Assembly: GCA_035995185.1 (NCBI GenBank)
Contig: DASYKT010000041.1
Location: 124,001-188,000 of the forward strand
Direction of reading: 5' to 3'
DNA: 64,000 nucleotides
Origin: DASYKT01 sp035995185
Lineage (GTDB): Bacteria; Acidobacteriota; Blastocatellia; Pyrinomonadales; Pyrinomonadaceae
In this document: piece by piece, positions 7,461 through 15,168 of the stretch
Numbering within the stretch: position 1 is the stretch's first letter
Layout of the letters: the number at the start of each line of letters is the position of its first letter
The notes under the pieces: generated by a model
What the model was told of the DNA's origin: nothing
Databases searched by the model: none
Seen by the model: only the letters and a program-made list of their open reading frames with translations
Made by a program: the position numbers and the translations under genes

Positions 7461-10346
7461 ATGAGTATTAACAAGATAACAGTTCGCGGGGCGCGCCAGC
7501 ACAATCTAAAAAACATCAACGTTGAGATACCGCGCAACAAGTTGACGGTCATCACGGGCTTGTCCGGTTCCGGCAAATCTTCGCTCGCCTTCGATACGAT
7601 CTATGCCGAAGGCCAGCGCCGTTACGTGGAATCTCTTTCGGCCTACGCCCGCCAGTTTCTCGATCAGCTGGAAAAACCCGATGTCGATTCGGTCGAAGGC
7701 CTATCGCCGGCGATCTCCATCGAGCAAAAGACCGTTTCGCGCAGCCCGCGTTCGACCGCCGGCACGGTGACTGAGATCTATGATTACCTGCGCCTGCTTT
7801 TTTCTTCCATCGGCCAGCCGCACTGTCACATTTGCGGGGCGACGATCACGCGCCAATCCGTCGAGCAGATCGTTCACAATATCTTGCAGCTGCCGGAAGG
7901 CGAGCGGGTGATGATCCTCGCGCCGATCGTGCGCGGCCGCAAAGGCGAATTCAAAAAAGAACTCGAACAGCTGGCCAAAGATTTTAACCGCGCGCGCATC
8001 GACAACGAGATGAAAATGCTCGACGAGCCGATCGCTCTCGACAAGCGCAAAAATCACACGATCGAAGTAGTGATCGACCGCCTGCTGATAAAAGACGGCG
8101 TAAAAGACCGTTTGATGGAATCTGTCAAAGTGGCGCTCAGGCTGACCGGCGGCGCCGTGCTGGTTTCGATCATCGACGGCGAGGAAAAACTCTACTCGGA
8201 AAAAATGGCGTGCGTAAATTGCGGCATCAATATCGCCACGCTCGAACCGCGCTCGTTCTCGTTCAACTCGGCCTTTGGCGCCTGTAAAAGATGCCAGGGC
8301 ATCGGGACCGTGGCCGAGGTCGATCCCGTCAAACTCGTGCCCGATGCCAACCTGCCGGCAAACCGGCTGACGTTCACCGATGAATTTGACCGCCAGGGCG
8401 CCAATCATTTAAAAGCCGCGATCAAAGCCGTGATCGAAAAATTTCACGAGAAGAAAGATAAAAAGAATTCCATTCTCAGACTCGACTCGTACGATTTTGA
8501 TGAAAAAACTTCGTTCGTCGATCTGCCCCGCGAAGTGCGCGATGCATTCTTTTACGGCATGCCGGGCCGCCTGACCTTTAAACAGGGCGGGCTGAATTAC
8601 GAAAGCGAGTGGAAAGGCGCGGTGCGTTTTCTGCGCGAAAGATTGGTCAACGCTCCTTCGGAACGCGTGCGCAACGGTTTGGAAGAACTGGTTTCACCAG
8701 TCGTTTGCCAGGAATGCTGCGGCAAGCGTCTGCAGCCGGAATCGCTCGCCGTCAAGGTCGGCGGATTAAGCATCTCGCAATATGCCGGGCTGACCATCGA
8801 AGAATCCGTCAAGGCTTTCGAAAAGATCAAGCTTACCGAGCGCGAGGAAAAAGTCGCCGGCTTAGTGCTGAAAGAAATTGTCAGCCGGCTGAATTTTTTA
8901 AATACCGTGGGCCTTGGTTATTTGACGCTCGATCGCCCGTCGGCGACGCTGAGCGGCGGCGAAGGCCAGCGGATCCGCCTGGCGACGCAGATCGGCTCGC
9001 AGCTGCGCGGCGTTTTGTACGTGCTTGACGAACCCTCGATCGGCCTGCATCCGCGCGATAATCAAAAACTTTTACAAACTCTGGCGCAGCTCCGCGATCT
9101 GGGCAACACCGTCCTCGTGGTCGAACACGACGAAGAAACCATCCGCCAGGCCGACTATGTGGTCGATCTGGGTCCGGGCGCGGGTTCGCACGGCGGCGAA
9201 GTGGTCACCATCGGCGAACCGGAGCATATTCTTCAGGACGAGCACTCGATCACGGCGCAATATCTTTCGGGAAAATTCCAGATCGAAGTTCCCAAGCTGC
9301 GGCGTTCGCCGAACGGCAAGAACCTGGTCATTCGCGGCGCCCGGGCAAACAATTTAAAGGACATCGATGTCACGTTTCCGCTGGGGCTTTTGACCGTGGT
9401 GACGGGCGTGTCCGGTTCTGGAAAATCAACGCTGGTTGACGATATTTTATACAAAGCGCTGGCCCGGCAGGTCTATGGTTCGCTCTCCGAACCCGCGCCG
9501 CATAAAAGCCTGGACGGCGCCGAACTGGTCGATAAGGTAATAGAAATTGACCAGTCGCCGATCGGCCGCACGCCGCGTTCAAATCCGGCAACTTATACGG
9601 GACTTTTCACGCCGATCCGCGAGCTTTATGCAATGCTGCCGGACTCGCGCGAGCGCGGTTACAAAGCCGGCCGTTTTTCCTTTAACGTCAAAGGCGGGCG
9701 CTGCGAAGCCTGCGAAGGCGACGGCCTTAAACGCATCGAGATGAATTTTCTGCCCGACGTTTATGTCACCTGCGACGTTTGCCGCGGCGCGCGTTACAAC
9801 CGCGAAACTTTGATGGTGAAATACAAAGGGCTTTCGATCGCGGACCTTCTGGATACTACGATCGAAGACGCGCTGCCGGTGCTGGAGAATGTGCCGCAGA
9901 TCAAGCAAAAATTGCAGACTCTGCTCGATGTAGGTTTAGGGTATATCAAGCTCGGCCAATCGGCCACCACACTTTCGGGCGGCGAAGCGCAGCGCATCAA
10001 ACTCGCCAAGGAACTTTCCAAACGCGCGACCGGTAAAACCATCTACATCCTGGATGAACCTACCACCGGCTTGCATTTCGCCGATGTGCATAAGCTGCTG
10101 GACGTCTTGCAGCGTTTGGTGGACGTAGGGAACACGGTGATCGTCATCGAACACAATCTCGACGTCATAAAATCCGCCGATCACGTGATCGATCTCGGGC
10201 CCGAAGGCGGCGCGCAGGGCGGTAGAGTGGTGGCGGTCGGCACCCCGGAAGAAGTCGCTAAAGTTAAAAAGTCCTATACCGGCCAAGCCCTGAAAGAAAT
10301 CCTCAACCGGAAATTTCCCGCCAGGAAGAAAACCAAAAAGAAATAG
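7461..10346 (+). CDS. uvrA: Excinuclease ABC subunit A
   Basis: 961 aa, slightly longer than the usual ~940. UvrA is the damage-recognition ATPase of nucleotide excision repair, acting as a dimer that loads UvrB. Two ABC modules are visible: Walker A GLSGSGKSSLAF near residue 33 and GVSGSGKSTLVDD near residue 652, with signature LSGGEGQRIRLA and LSGGEAQRIKLA. Zinc-binding clusters are CHICGATI plus CVNCG and CKRCQG in the first half, and CEACEGDG with CDVCRGARYN in the second. All key motifs are intact. It is monocistronic by position. Confidence 0.98.
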   Translation: MSINKITVRGARQHNLKNINVEIPRNKLTVITGLSGSGKSSLAFDTIYAEGQRRYVESLSAYARQFLDQLEKPDVDSVEGLSPAISIEQKTVSRSPRSTAGTVTEIYDYLRLLFSSIGQPHCHICGATITRQSVEQIVHNILQLPEGERVMILAPIVRGRKGEFKKELEQLAKDFNRARIDNEMKMLDEPIALDKRKNHTIEVVIDRLLIKDGVKDRLMESVKVALRLTGGAVLVSIIDGEEKLYSEKMACVNCGINIATLEPRSFSFNSAFGACKRCQGIGTVAEVDPVKLVPDANLPANRLTFTDEFDRQGANHLKAAIKAVIEKFHEKKDKKNSILRLDSYDFDEKTSFVDLPREVRDAFFYGMPGRLTFKQGGLNYESEWKGAVRFLRERLVNAPSERVRNGLEELVSPVVCQECCGKRLQPESLAVKVGGLSISQYAGLTIEESVKAFEKIKLTEREEKVAGLVLKEIVSRLNFLNTVGLGYLTLDRPSATLSGGEGQRIRLATQIGSQLRGVLYVLDEPSIGLHPRDNQKLLQTLAQLRDLGNTVLVVEHDEETIRQADYVVDLGPGAGSHGGEVVTIGEPEHILQDEHSITAQYLSGKFQIEVPKLRRSPNGKNLVIRGARANNLKDIDVTFPLGLLTVVTGVSGSGKSTLVDDILYKALARQVYGSLSEPAPHKSLDGAELVDKVIEIDQSPIGRTPRSNPATYTGLFTPIRELYAMLPDSRERGYKAGRFSFNVKGGRCEACEGDGLKRIEMNFLPDVYVTCDVCRGARYNRETLMVKYKGLSIADLLDTTIEDALPVLENVPQIKQKLQTLLDVGLGYIKLGQSATTLSGGEAQRIKLAKELSKRATGKTIYILDEPTTGLHFADVHKLLDVLQRLVDVGNTVIVIEHNLDVIKSADHVIDLGPEGGAQGGRVVAVGTPEEVAKVKKSYTGQALKEILNRKFPARKKTKKK

Positions 10347-10620
10347 TTAGTAACGAGTGATATTTCGTGTATTTAGTGTGATTCGTGGTTAAAAATATCG
10401 GATTTGCCACGAACCACGCGAAAAACACGAAACTAATTTCATATGGAACCCAGTCGCTGCCGCTCCCGGTTCTGACAAAAAGAGCGGGTGCAAAGCAGCC
10501 CTTCCTGACCTTGAGCTGAACTCACTTGTTTGGTTTATCTTTGATTCCAGAAATCCCGGCCAAATCCACAAAACCTCACTCTAATACTTGACGCGGTTTT
10601 CGGCCTGCATTATCTTTATT
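10347..10620. other. Gap after uvrA with a CGTG-type inverted repeat
   Basis: The region between uvrA and the heme locus is 309 bp counting the following palindrome. An inverted repeat with arms at 10363-10390 and 10408-10432, of the same family as 7242-7331, lies just after the uvrA stop. The remaining ~190 bases carry no coding potential I could support; a promoter for the downstream genes is expected in the last part. Confidence 0.7.
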
Positions 10621-10639
10621 ATTGAAAACGAATTTCAAT
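10621..10639. promoter_or_regulatory. Fur-box-like palindrome upstream of heme locus
   Basis: The 19-base sequence ATTGAAAACGAATTTCAAT is a perfect palindrome with 7-base arms around five central bases. It lies 17 bases before the start of the small CxxC gene. Its core matches about 10 of 14 positions of the Fur consensus TGATAATNATTATCA. Placement in front of a heme-degradation locus makes iron control plausible; binding is inference. A Fur-family gene lies at 41990. Confidence 0.5.
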
Positions 10640-10655
10640 TTCACTAATAAAACTT

Positions 10656-10856
10656 ATGACGATTAAAAAATTCGGCATCGATGAGATGGGAAAACGCGAA
10701 GACATCAGCGTTTGGCATTGCGAACACTGCGTGCAGTATCACGTTAAGGCGGGGAATGTTTTGCTTTCTTTCGACCGGCAGGAATTCTCGGAATTTGTCG
10801 CTTCGGCCTGGGATTGTTTTTACGGACAGCAATTCAACTTGTCCGCAATGAACTAA
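10656..10856 (+). CDS. Small CxxC protein, first gene of heme locus
   Basis: 66 aa of unknown function, encoded between a Fur-box-like palindrome and the heme oxygenase gene. It has WHCEHC near residues 20-25, then KAGNVLLSFDRQEFSEF, a pattern like small CxxC proteins I associate with DUF6686-type families; that assignment is tentative. A third Cys lies near residue 53. No signal peptide or membrane segment is visible, so it should be cytosolic. The CxxC plus neighbouring His residues could bind a metal or heme. Position suggests an accessory role in iron or heme handling. The 60-bp gap to the next gene suggests co-transcription. Confidence 0.7.
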   Translation: MTIKKFGIDEMGKREDISVWHCEHCVQYHVKAGNVLLSFDRQEFSEFVASAWDCFYGQQFNLSAMN

Positions 10857-10916
10857 AGTAGTTTTGATAATAAAATAGATCCTGATTTTTAATTCTTTCA
10901 AATTGGGATGACGTAA

Positions 10917-11489
10917 ATGATCTTAGCTAAACTTAAAGAAGCGACCAGAGAGCAGCACGAGGGTTTGGAAAACACCGTCAACGTGATGGACCAGATGTTT
11001 TCGCCTGATGATTATAAAAAACTGCTCTGTAAATTTTACCGGTTTTATTCCGCGATCGAGCCGCGCATCGACCGGCTTGACCTAAGCGCCAGCGGTTACG
11101 ATTTTAACGAACGGCGCAAATTGCCAAAGCTGGAGGCGGACCTGAAGAACCTCGGGATATTTGAAGAAGCGCAGGAACTTCCGCGATGGGAAGACCTGCC
11201 CGCGCTGGAAAATAATGCGCAGGCGTTTGGCAGCCTTTACGTGATGGAAGGCGCCACGCTCGGCGGGCAGATAATAAACCGCCACTTGAAAGAGCATCTC
11301 GGTATCTCGCCTGAGAACGGCGGCGCTTTTTTTAACGGTTACGGCGAGCGGACCGGCCCGATGTGGAAAGAATTTGTGCGCATCACCACGGAATTTGCCG
11401 GGGACGGCGAAAACGACGAGGTGATCATCGGTAACGCCAGGGAAACTTTCGATAGTTTTCGCAATTGTTTTATGCAGACAGAAGTTTAA
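10917..11489 (+). CDS. Biliverdin-producing heme oxygenase
   Basis: 190 aa, normal for bacterial heme oxygenases. It opens heme to biliverdin, CO and Fe2+ using an electron donor, in the cytosol. The N-terminal LKEATREQHEGLE places the expected proximal heme-ligand His at residue 14. The distal-helix region has EGATLGGQIINRHL with the flexible GG expected over the heme. The start has GGGATG upstream as a plausible ribosome site. It sits between the small CxxC gene and a TonB receptor with heme-receptor motifs, which suggests iron scavenging from imported heme rather than pigment synthesis; no phytochrome lies nearby. Confidence 0.93.
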   Translation: MILAKLKEATREQHEGLENTVNVMDQMFSPDDYKKLLCKFYRFYSAIEPRIDRLDLSASGYDFNERRKLPKLEADLKNLGIFEEAQELPRWEDLPALENNAQAFGSLYVMEGATLGGQIINRHLKEHLGISPENGGAFFNGYGERTGPMWKEFVRITTEFAGDGENDEVIIGNARETFDSFRNCFMQTEV

Positions 11490-11543
11490 TCAGCAGAAGT
11501 TTAATTAGCGGCGCTGACCTTTTTTTGCGCTGAGAAAAATAAA

Positions 11544-11589
11544 GAGGCTGATGCGTAACGACCTCGAAAATCAATCACGCACCAGCCTC
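11544..11589. repeat. Stem-forming inverted repeat before TonB receptor gene
   Basis: In the 192-bp gap after heme oxygenase, GAGGCTGATGCG (11544-11555) can pair with CGCACCAGCCTC (11578-11589) across a 22-base loop. No T-tract follows, so it is not an obvious terminator. It could be a leader element of the receptor mRNA or another repeat; I recognise no known riboswitch consensus. Confidence 0.4.
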
Positions 11590-11681
11590 CCGATAAATGA
11601 ACGACAACCTTTACGGTCGGCGGACACTGTTGAAAGTGTAATTTTGCCGGCCGGAATCTGCAAGTTTTTTGAGGAGATTAT

Positions 11682-13964
11682 ATGACCGGCAAACGGCTTT
11701 TATTAATATTTTTATCTTTATTCTTATTAAATCTTTCCATATTTTCCCAAGGAAAAATAGCTGAAAAAATCGTTAAAGGAAAAGTAACCGACCCGGCCGA
11801 CCGAGCCGTCAGCGGCGCCACGGTAGTTTTGATCAATCAAAGCACGGGCTTGGAAAGAACCGCCAGTACCGATGACGACGGAGTTTTTAGTTTTAACGGC
11901 CTTGGTTCGGAAAGCTATAAAGCCGTAATAACCGCGCAGGGTTTTGCGCGGATGGAAAAAACGGTCGATAGCGGCGTCGATAGCCGGGGCGAGCTTGTGT
12001 TCAAACTGGAGATCGCGCCTTTGCGTGAAGACGTCACGGTCGTTTCCGGTTCGCGGCAGGAAGAATTGCGCGACCGGCTTAATACCAAGGTCGAAGTGCT
12101 GACCGAAAACGACATCAAAACGACCGGCTATGAAACGGTCGGTGAATTGCTGCGTGAAGTCCCCGGCGTTATCACCCGGCGCGGTTCGGAAACGACGGGC
12201 GTGGCCGGCGAACAGGTGCAGGGTGTTAATTCCCGCGAAGTGCTGGTGCTGATGGACGGCCAGCCGCTGATCGGCGCCCGCGGCATCAAGAGCGGAAATC
12301 TCAACCTTGACCGGCAATCGACCGGACGCTTGAGCAGCGTAGAAGTGGTCAAGGGAGCGTCGAGCGCTCTTTACGGTTCAGACGCGATCGGCGGGGTGAT
12401 CAATCTCATCACCCGCGAACCGAACCGTCCTTTTACGGCCACCTTCACCGCGTCGGGCGGAAATTTCGGCATTCTCGACACCCGCGGCGATGTCGCTTTC
12501 AAACACAAAAAACTGAGCGGCATCTTTAGCCTTGAGCGTCATAAAAATAACGGCTTCGATCTTAACCCGGCTACTTTTTCACAGGAAGGCTCCGGCTTTC
12601 ATCGTTACGATACCTACGGCAAATTGAAATACCGGTTCAACGAGAAATTTTCGCTGATCGGATTTGCCAACAGCTATTGGAATACTTCCGTAGGCAGGGT
12701 CAATGGCGAATCGGGCCCGCAGTTTAATAATATCGACGATCAATCGCAGAATTACGGCTTGACCGGCGACTGGGCGATAGACGACCGCACGGCGCTGCAG
12801 ATGCGCGGATACTTTGCGCGGTTTGATGAAATTACGACGGGCAGCTTATTCCCCGCCGGCACCAGTCTTCCTGACGGCGATCTTTTTGAACGCTACGGCA
12901 AACTCGACGCCACGTTTTCGCGCATCATCGGCGAAAGACAATTTTTTCAGGCCGGTGTCGAATGGACGACCGACCGTTATCGCGGGATCAACCGTTTGCA
13001 AAACGATGCAGGCGTAAAAGCCGATACGAGCGTTCTTTGGCTGCAGGATAAGATCAGCGCGACCTCGCGGTTAACATTTACCGTCGGCGGACGCATGGAC
13101 CATCACTCCGTTTTCGGCACGGCTTTTTCGCCCAAGATCGGACTGAATTATCGCCTGACAAATTACGCCAGCCTGCGCGCTTCCTGGGGACGCGGTTTTC
13201 GCGCGCCCGACCTGGGCCAGCTTTACTATCACTTCAACAACTCGCCTAATTTTTACCAGGTGCTGGGAAACCCTTCGCTTAGCCCGGAGCATTCCGGTTC
13301 GTGGCAGGCGGGCGGGGAATTCAACGGCTTTTCACGCAAACTTCATATCGGCGTAAATTATTTTCGCAATGACGTGCGAAATCTGATCGATAGCGCTTCG
13401 CTGGGATTTGTCACGCCGGCGACCATCGACGATATCTTTACCTCTAACGGCATCGATCCTGCGCTCAGGCAGTTCGTGGTTTTTAACGCGCTGCTGTTTT
13501 ATTACAAGAACCTGGCAAATATTTATACGCAGGGCGGCGAATTTGACGCTTCCTACGCGCTGCCTTTTGGGTTTGCCGTGAGCGGCGCTTACACCTATCT
13601 GGACGCGCGCGACAAAACATCGAACCGCTACCTGACCGGGCGCAATCGTCACCAGGGATTCGTGAAACTCGCCTACGATAATATTCGCTATAAATTCAAC
13701 GCGAATTTGCGCGGCAGTTTTTACAGCAAGTGGATCGCTTCGCGCAACGAAACGACCAACGTGGAAACGATCGCCGCACCGTTCCAGCTGTGGGACCTGT
13801 ACGGAGCAAAAACTTTACCGAAAGGCTTCGAAGTTTTTGCGGCCATGGATAATATGTTCGACAGCAAAGACCCGAACAGCGGCACCAACCAGGCGATCTT
13901 TCGCCCCGAAGCCGGACGAACGTTTCGTGTCGGCGTCCGCTGGAGTCTGGATAAAGGGAAGTAA
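11682..13964 (+). CDS. TonB-dependent receptor, probable heme transporter
   Basis: 760 aa outer-membrane protein. A signal peptide (to about residue 23, ending IFSQ) precedes a carboxypeptidase-regulatory-like Ig domain (~30-105), a TonB-box-like EDVTVVSGSR, a plug domain (~125-245), and a 22-strand barrel. Near residues 505-530 it has FRAP, a following His (YYHF) and NPSL, matching the FRAP-His-NPNL arrangement of heme/hemoglobin receptors. With heme oxygenase upstream and a ChaN-like gene downstream, heme is the best substrate guess; cobalamin or siderophore receptors share the overall fold. Energy would come from TonB-ExbBD, not encoded here. Confidence 0.9.
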   Translation: MTGKRLLLIFLSLFLLNLSIFSQGKIAEKIVKGKVTDPADRAVSGATVVLINQSTGLERTASTDDDGVFSFNGLGSESYKAVITAQGFARMEKTVDSGVDSRGELVFKLEIAPLREDVTVVSGSRQEELRDRLNTKVEVLTENDIKTTGYETVGELLREVPGVITRRGSETTGVAGEQVQGVNSREVLVLMDGQPLIGARGIKSGNLNLDRQSTGRLSSVEVVKGASSALYGSDAIGGVINLITREPNRPFTATFTASGGNFGILDTRGDVAFKHKKLSGIFSLERHKNNGFDLNPATFSQEGSGFHRYDTYGKLKYRFNEKFSLIGFANSYWNTSVGRVNGESGPQFNNIDDQSQNYGLTGDWAIDDRTALQMRGYFARFDEITTGSLFPAGTSLPDGDLFERYGKLDATFSRIIGERQFFQAGVEWTTDRYRGINRLQNDAGVKADTSVLWLQDKISATSRLTFTVGGRMDHHSVFGTAFSPKIGLNYRLTNYASLRASWGRGFRAPDLGQLYYHFNNSPNFYQVLGNPSLSPEHSGSWQAGGEFNGFSRKLHIGVNYFRNDVRNLIDSASLGFVTPATIDDIFTSNGIDPALRQFVVFNALLFYYKNLANIYTQGGEFDASYALPFGFAVSGAYTYLDARDKTSNRYLTGRNRHQGFVKLAYDNIRYKFNANLRGSFYSKWIASRNETTNVETIAAPFQLWDLYGAKTLPKGFEVFAAMDNMFDSKDPNSGTNQAIFRPEAGRTFRVGVRWSLDKGK

Positions 13965-13998
13965 TCTTAAAGGAGCGCCGCATAGCGGCCGGTTGACC

Positions 13999-14026
13999 GT
14001 AGCCGTGGGTTTTAACCCACGGCTAC
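13999..14026. repeat. Short palindrome, CCGTGGG-type family
   Basis: Thirteen-base arms of GTAGCCGTGGGTT and its complement are separated by two bases. The same core recurs at 19245-19270 and 19356-19382. It lies between the TonB receptor and ChaN-like genes, 34 bases past the receptor stop. No T-run follows. Confidence 0.85.
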
Positions 14027-14108
14027 ATTCACATAACCGCCGGACGCGGTAAAATCGCATCATCATAAATTTATGCTAAGCTGATGTTTCATTTCGTGGT
14101 TATTCTTT

Positions 14109-15014
14109 ATGAAATATTTTCTTTGTGTTTTGACGCTGATTATTCTGATGACTCTCCCGACCTTTAGCCAAACCACTGCCGCCCCCGAAACTTTCCGCAT
14201 TTTTGACGGGCAGGGAGATCCCGCCAGCCTGGAAAAAATAATAGACTCTCTGGCGCAGGCCGATGTTGTTTTTCTCGGCGAGCAGCATGACGACACCGTC
14301 GCTCATAAATTGCAGCTTGAGATCTTCAAACGCGCGATTGAAAAATACGGCGCAGAGCGCAAGCTCGCTCTTTCGATGGAAATGTTCGAGCGCGATGTGC
14401 AGGTCGAGGTCGACGAATACTTAAAAGATCTTATTTCCGAGCAGCATTTTCTTTCCAGTTCGCGTCCGTGGGGAAATTACAAGATCGATTACAAACCGCT
14501 GGTCGAATTGGCGAAAGAAAAAAAGCTGCCGGTGATTGCCGCCAACGCTCCGCGGCGTTATGTGAATATGGTTTCGCGGGGCGGCCGCGATGCCTTGAAC
14601 GCTTTATCGCCCGAGGCAAAAAAATGGCTGGCGCCGCTCCCTTACGCACCGGCGACCGAAGGCTACCGGAAAAAATTCGAAGCGCTGATGGGCGGGTCCG
14701 GCGATGCGAACAGCCACGGCATGTCAAAAATAATGGATTCGCAATCGCTATGGGACGCGACCATGGCCGATTCGATCGCCGGGTTTCTAAAAGAAAATAA
14801 ACACCCGCTGGTCGTGCAGCTCAATGGAGGGTTTCATAGCGAAAACCGCTGGGGAATTCCCGATCATCTTTTGAAGTATCGCCCCAAGACAAGATTTGTG
14901 GTCGTTACGATCAAATATGAACAGGATTTTCAGACCTTTGATAAAAGCAAGCACACGGGTCTGGGAGATTTCGTTATCCTGACCGACGCCAAACAGCCGA
15001 GAAGTGGCAAATAA
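14109..15014 (+). CDS. ChaN-like heme-binding protein
   Basis: 301 aa with an N-terminal signal peptide (residues ~1-20, ending PTFSQ). It belongs to the iron-regulated ChaN/PF04187 family, whose characterised members bind stacked hemes and are found with TonB heme receptors. Visible landmarks are VVFLGEQHDDTVAHKLQLE near residue 55, SMEMFERDVQ near residue 95, and QLNGGFHSENRWG near residue 240, the conserved His-rich sites. ChaN itself is a lipoprotein; here no clear lipobox is seen, so the protein may be periplasmic. It ends the heme locus before a convergent gene, with a nested repeat between. Confidence 0.87.
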   Translation: MKYFLCVLTLIILMTLPTFSQTTAAPETFRIFDGQGDPASLEKIIDSLAQADVVFLGEQHDDTVAHKLQLEIFKRAIEKYGAERKLALSMEMFERDVQVEVDEYLKDLISEQHFLSSSRPWGNYKIDYKPLVELAKEKKLPVIAANAPRRYVNMVSRGGRDALNALSPEAKKWLAPLPYAPATEGYRKKFEALMGGSGDANSHGMSKIMDSQSLWDATMADSIAGFLKENKHPLVVQLNGGFHSENRWGIPDHLLKYRPKTRFVVVTIKYEQDFQTFDKSKHTGLGDFVILTDAKQPRSGK

Positions 15015-15018
15015 AAAA

Positions 15019-15167
15019 CTATGGAGCGCGGGCATCCTTGCCCGCATCTTTGCGCTCTCTTGTCAGTAGCGCTTGCGTTAGCAAGTGCGTTCTTTACTCG
15101 AGTTTTGCGCATCTGCTGACGCAGACGCTACTGACAAAAGGCGGGCAGGGATGCCCGCGCTCCATAG
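15019..15167. repeat. Composite nested palindrome between convergent genes
   Basis: Outer arms 15019-15045 and 15141-15167 match with one mismatch (CTATGGAGCGCGGGCATCC type). Inside them, arms 15061-15089 and 15108-15136 (TGTCAGTAGCG type) pair with several compensated changes. The inner element also occurs alone at 63170-63242 and the outer type recurs at 41839 and 59078, so one repeat appears to sit inside another. Confidence 0.88.
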
Positions 15168-15168
15168 C

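Noticed and set aside
11544..11589. Cobalamin riboswitch upstream of the TonB receptor
   Set aside because: No B12-box-like sequence was found; only a simple inverted repeat is visible.
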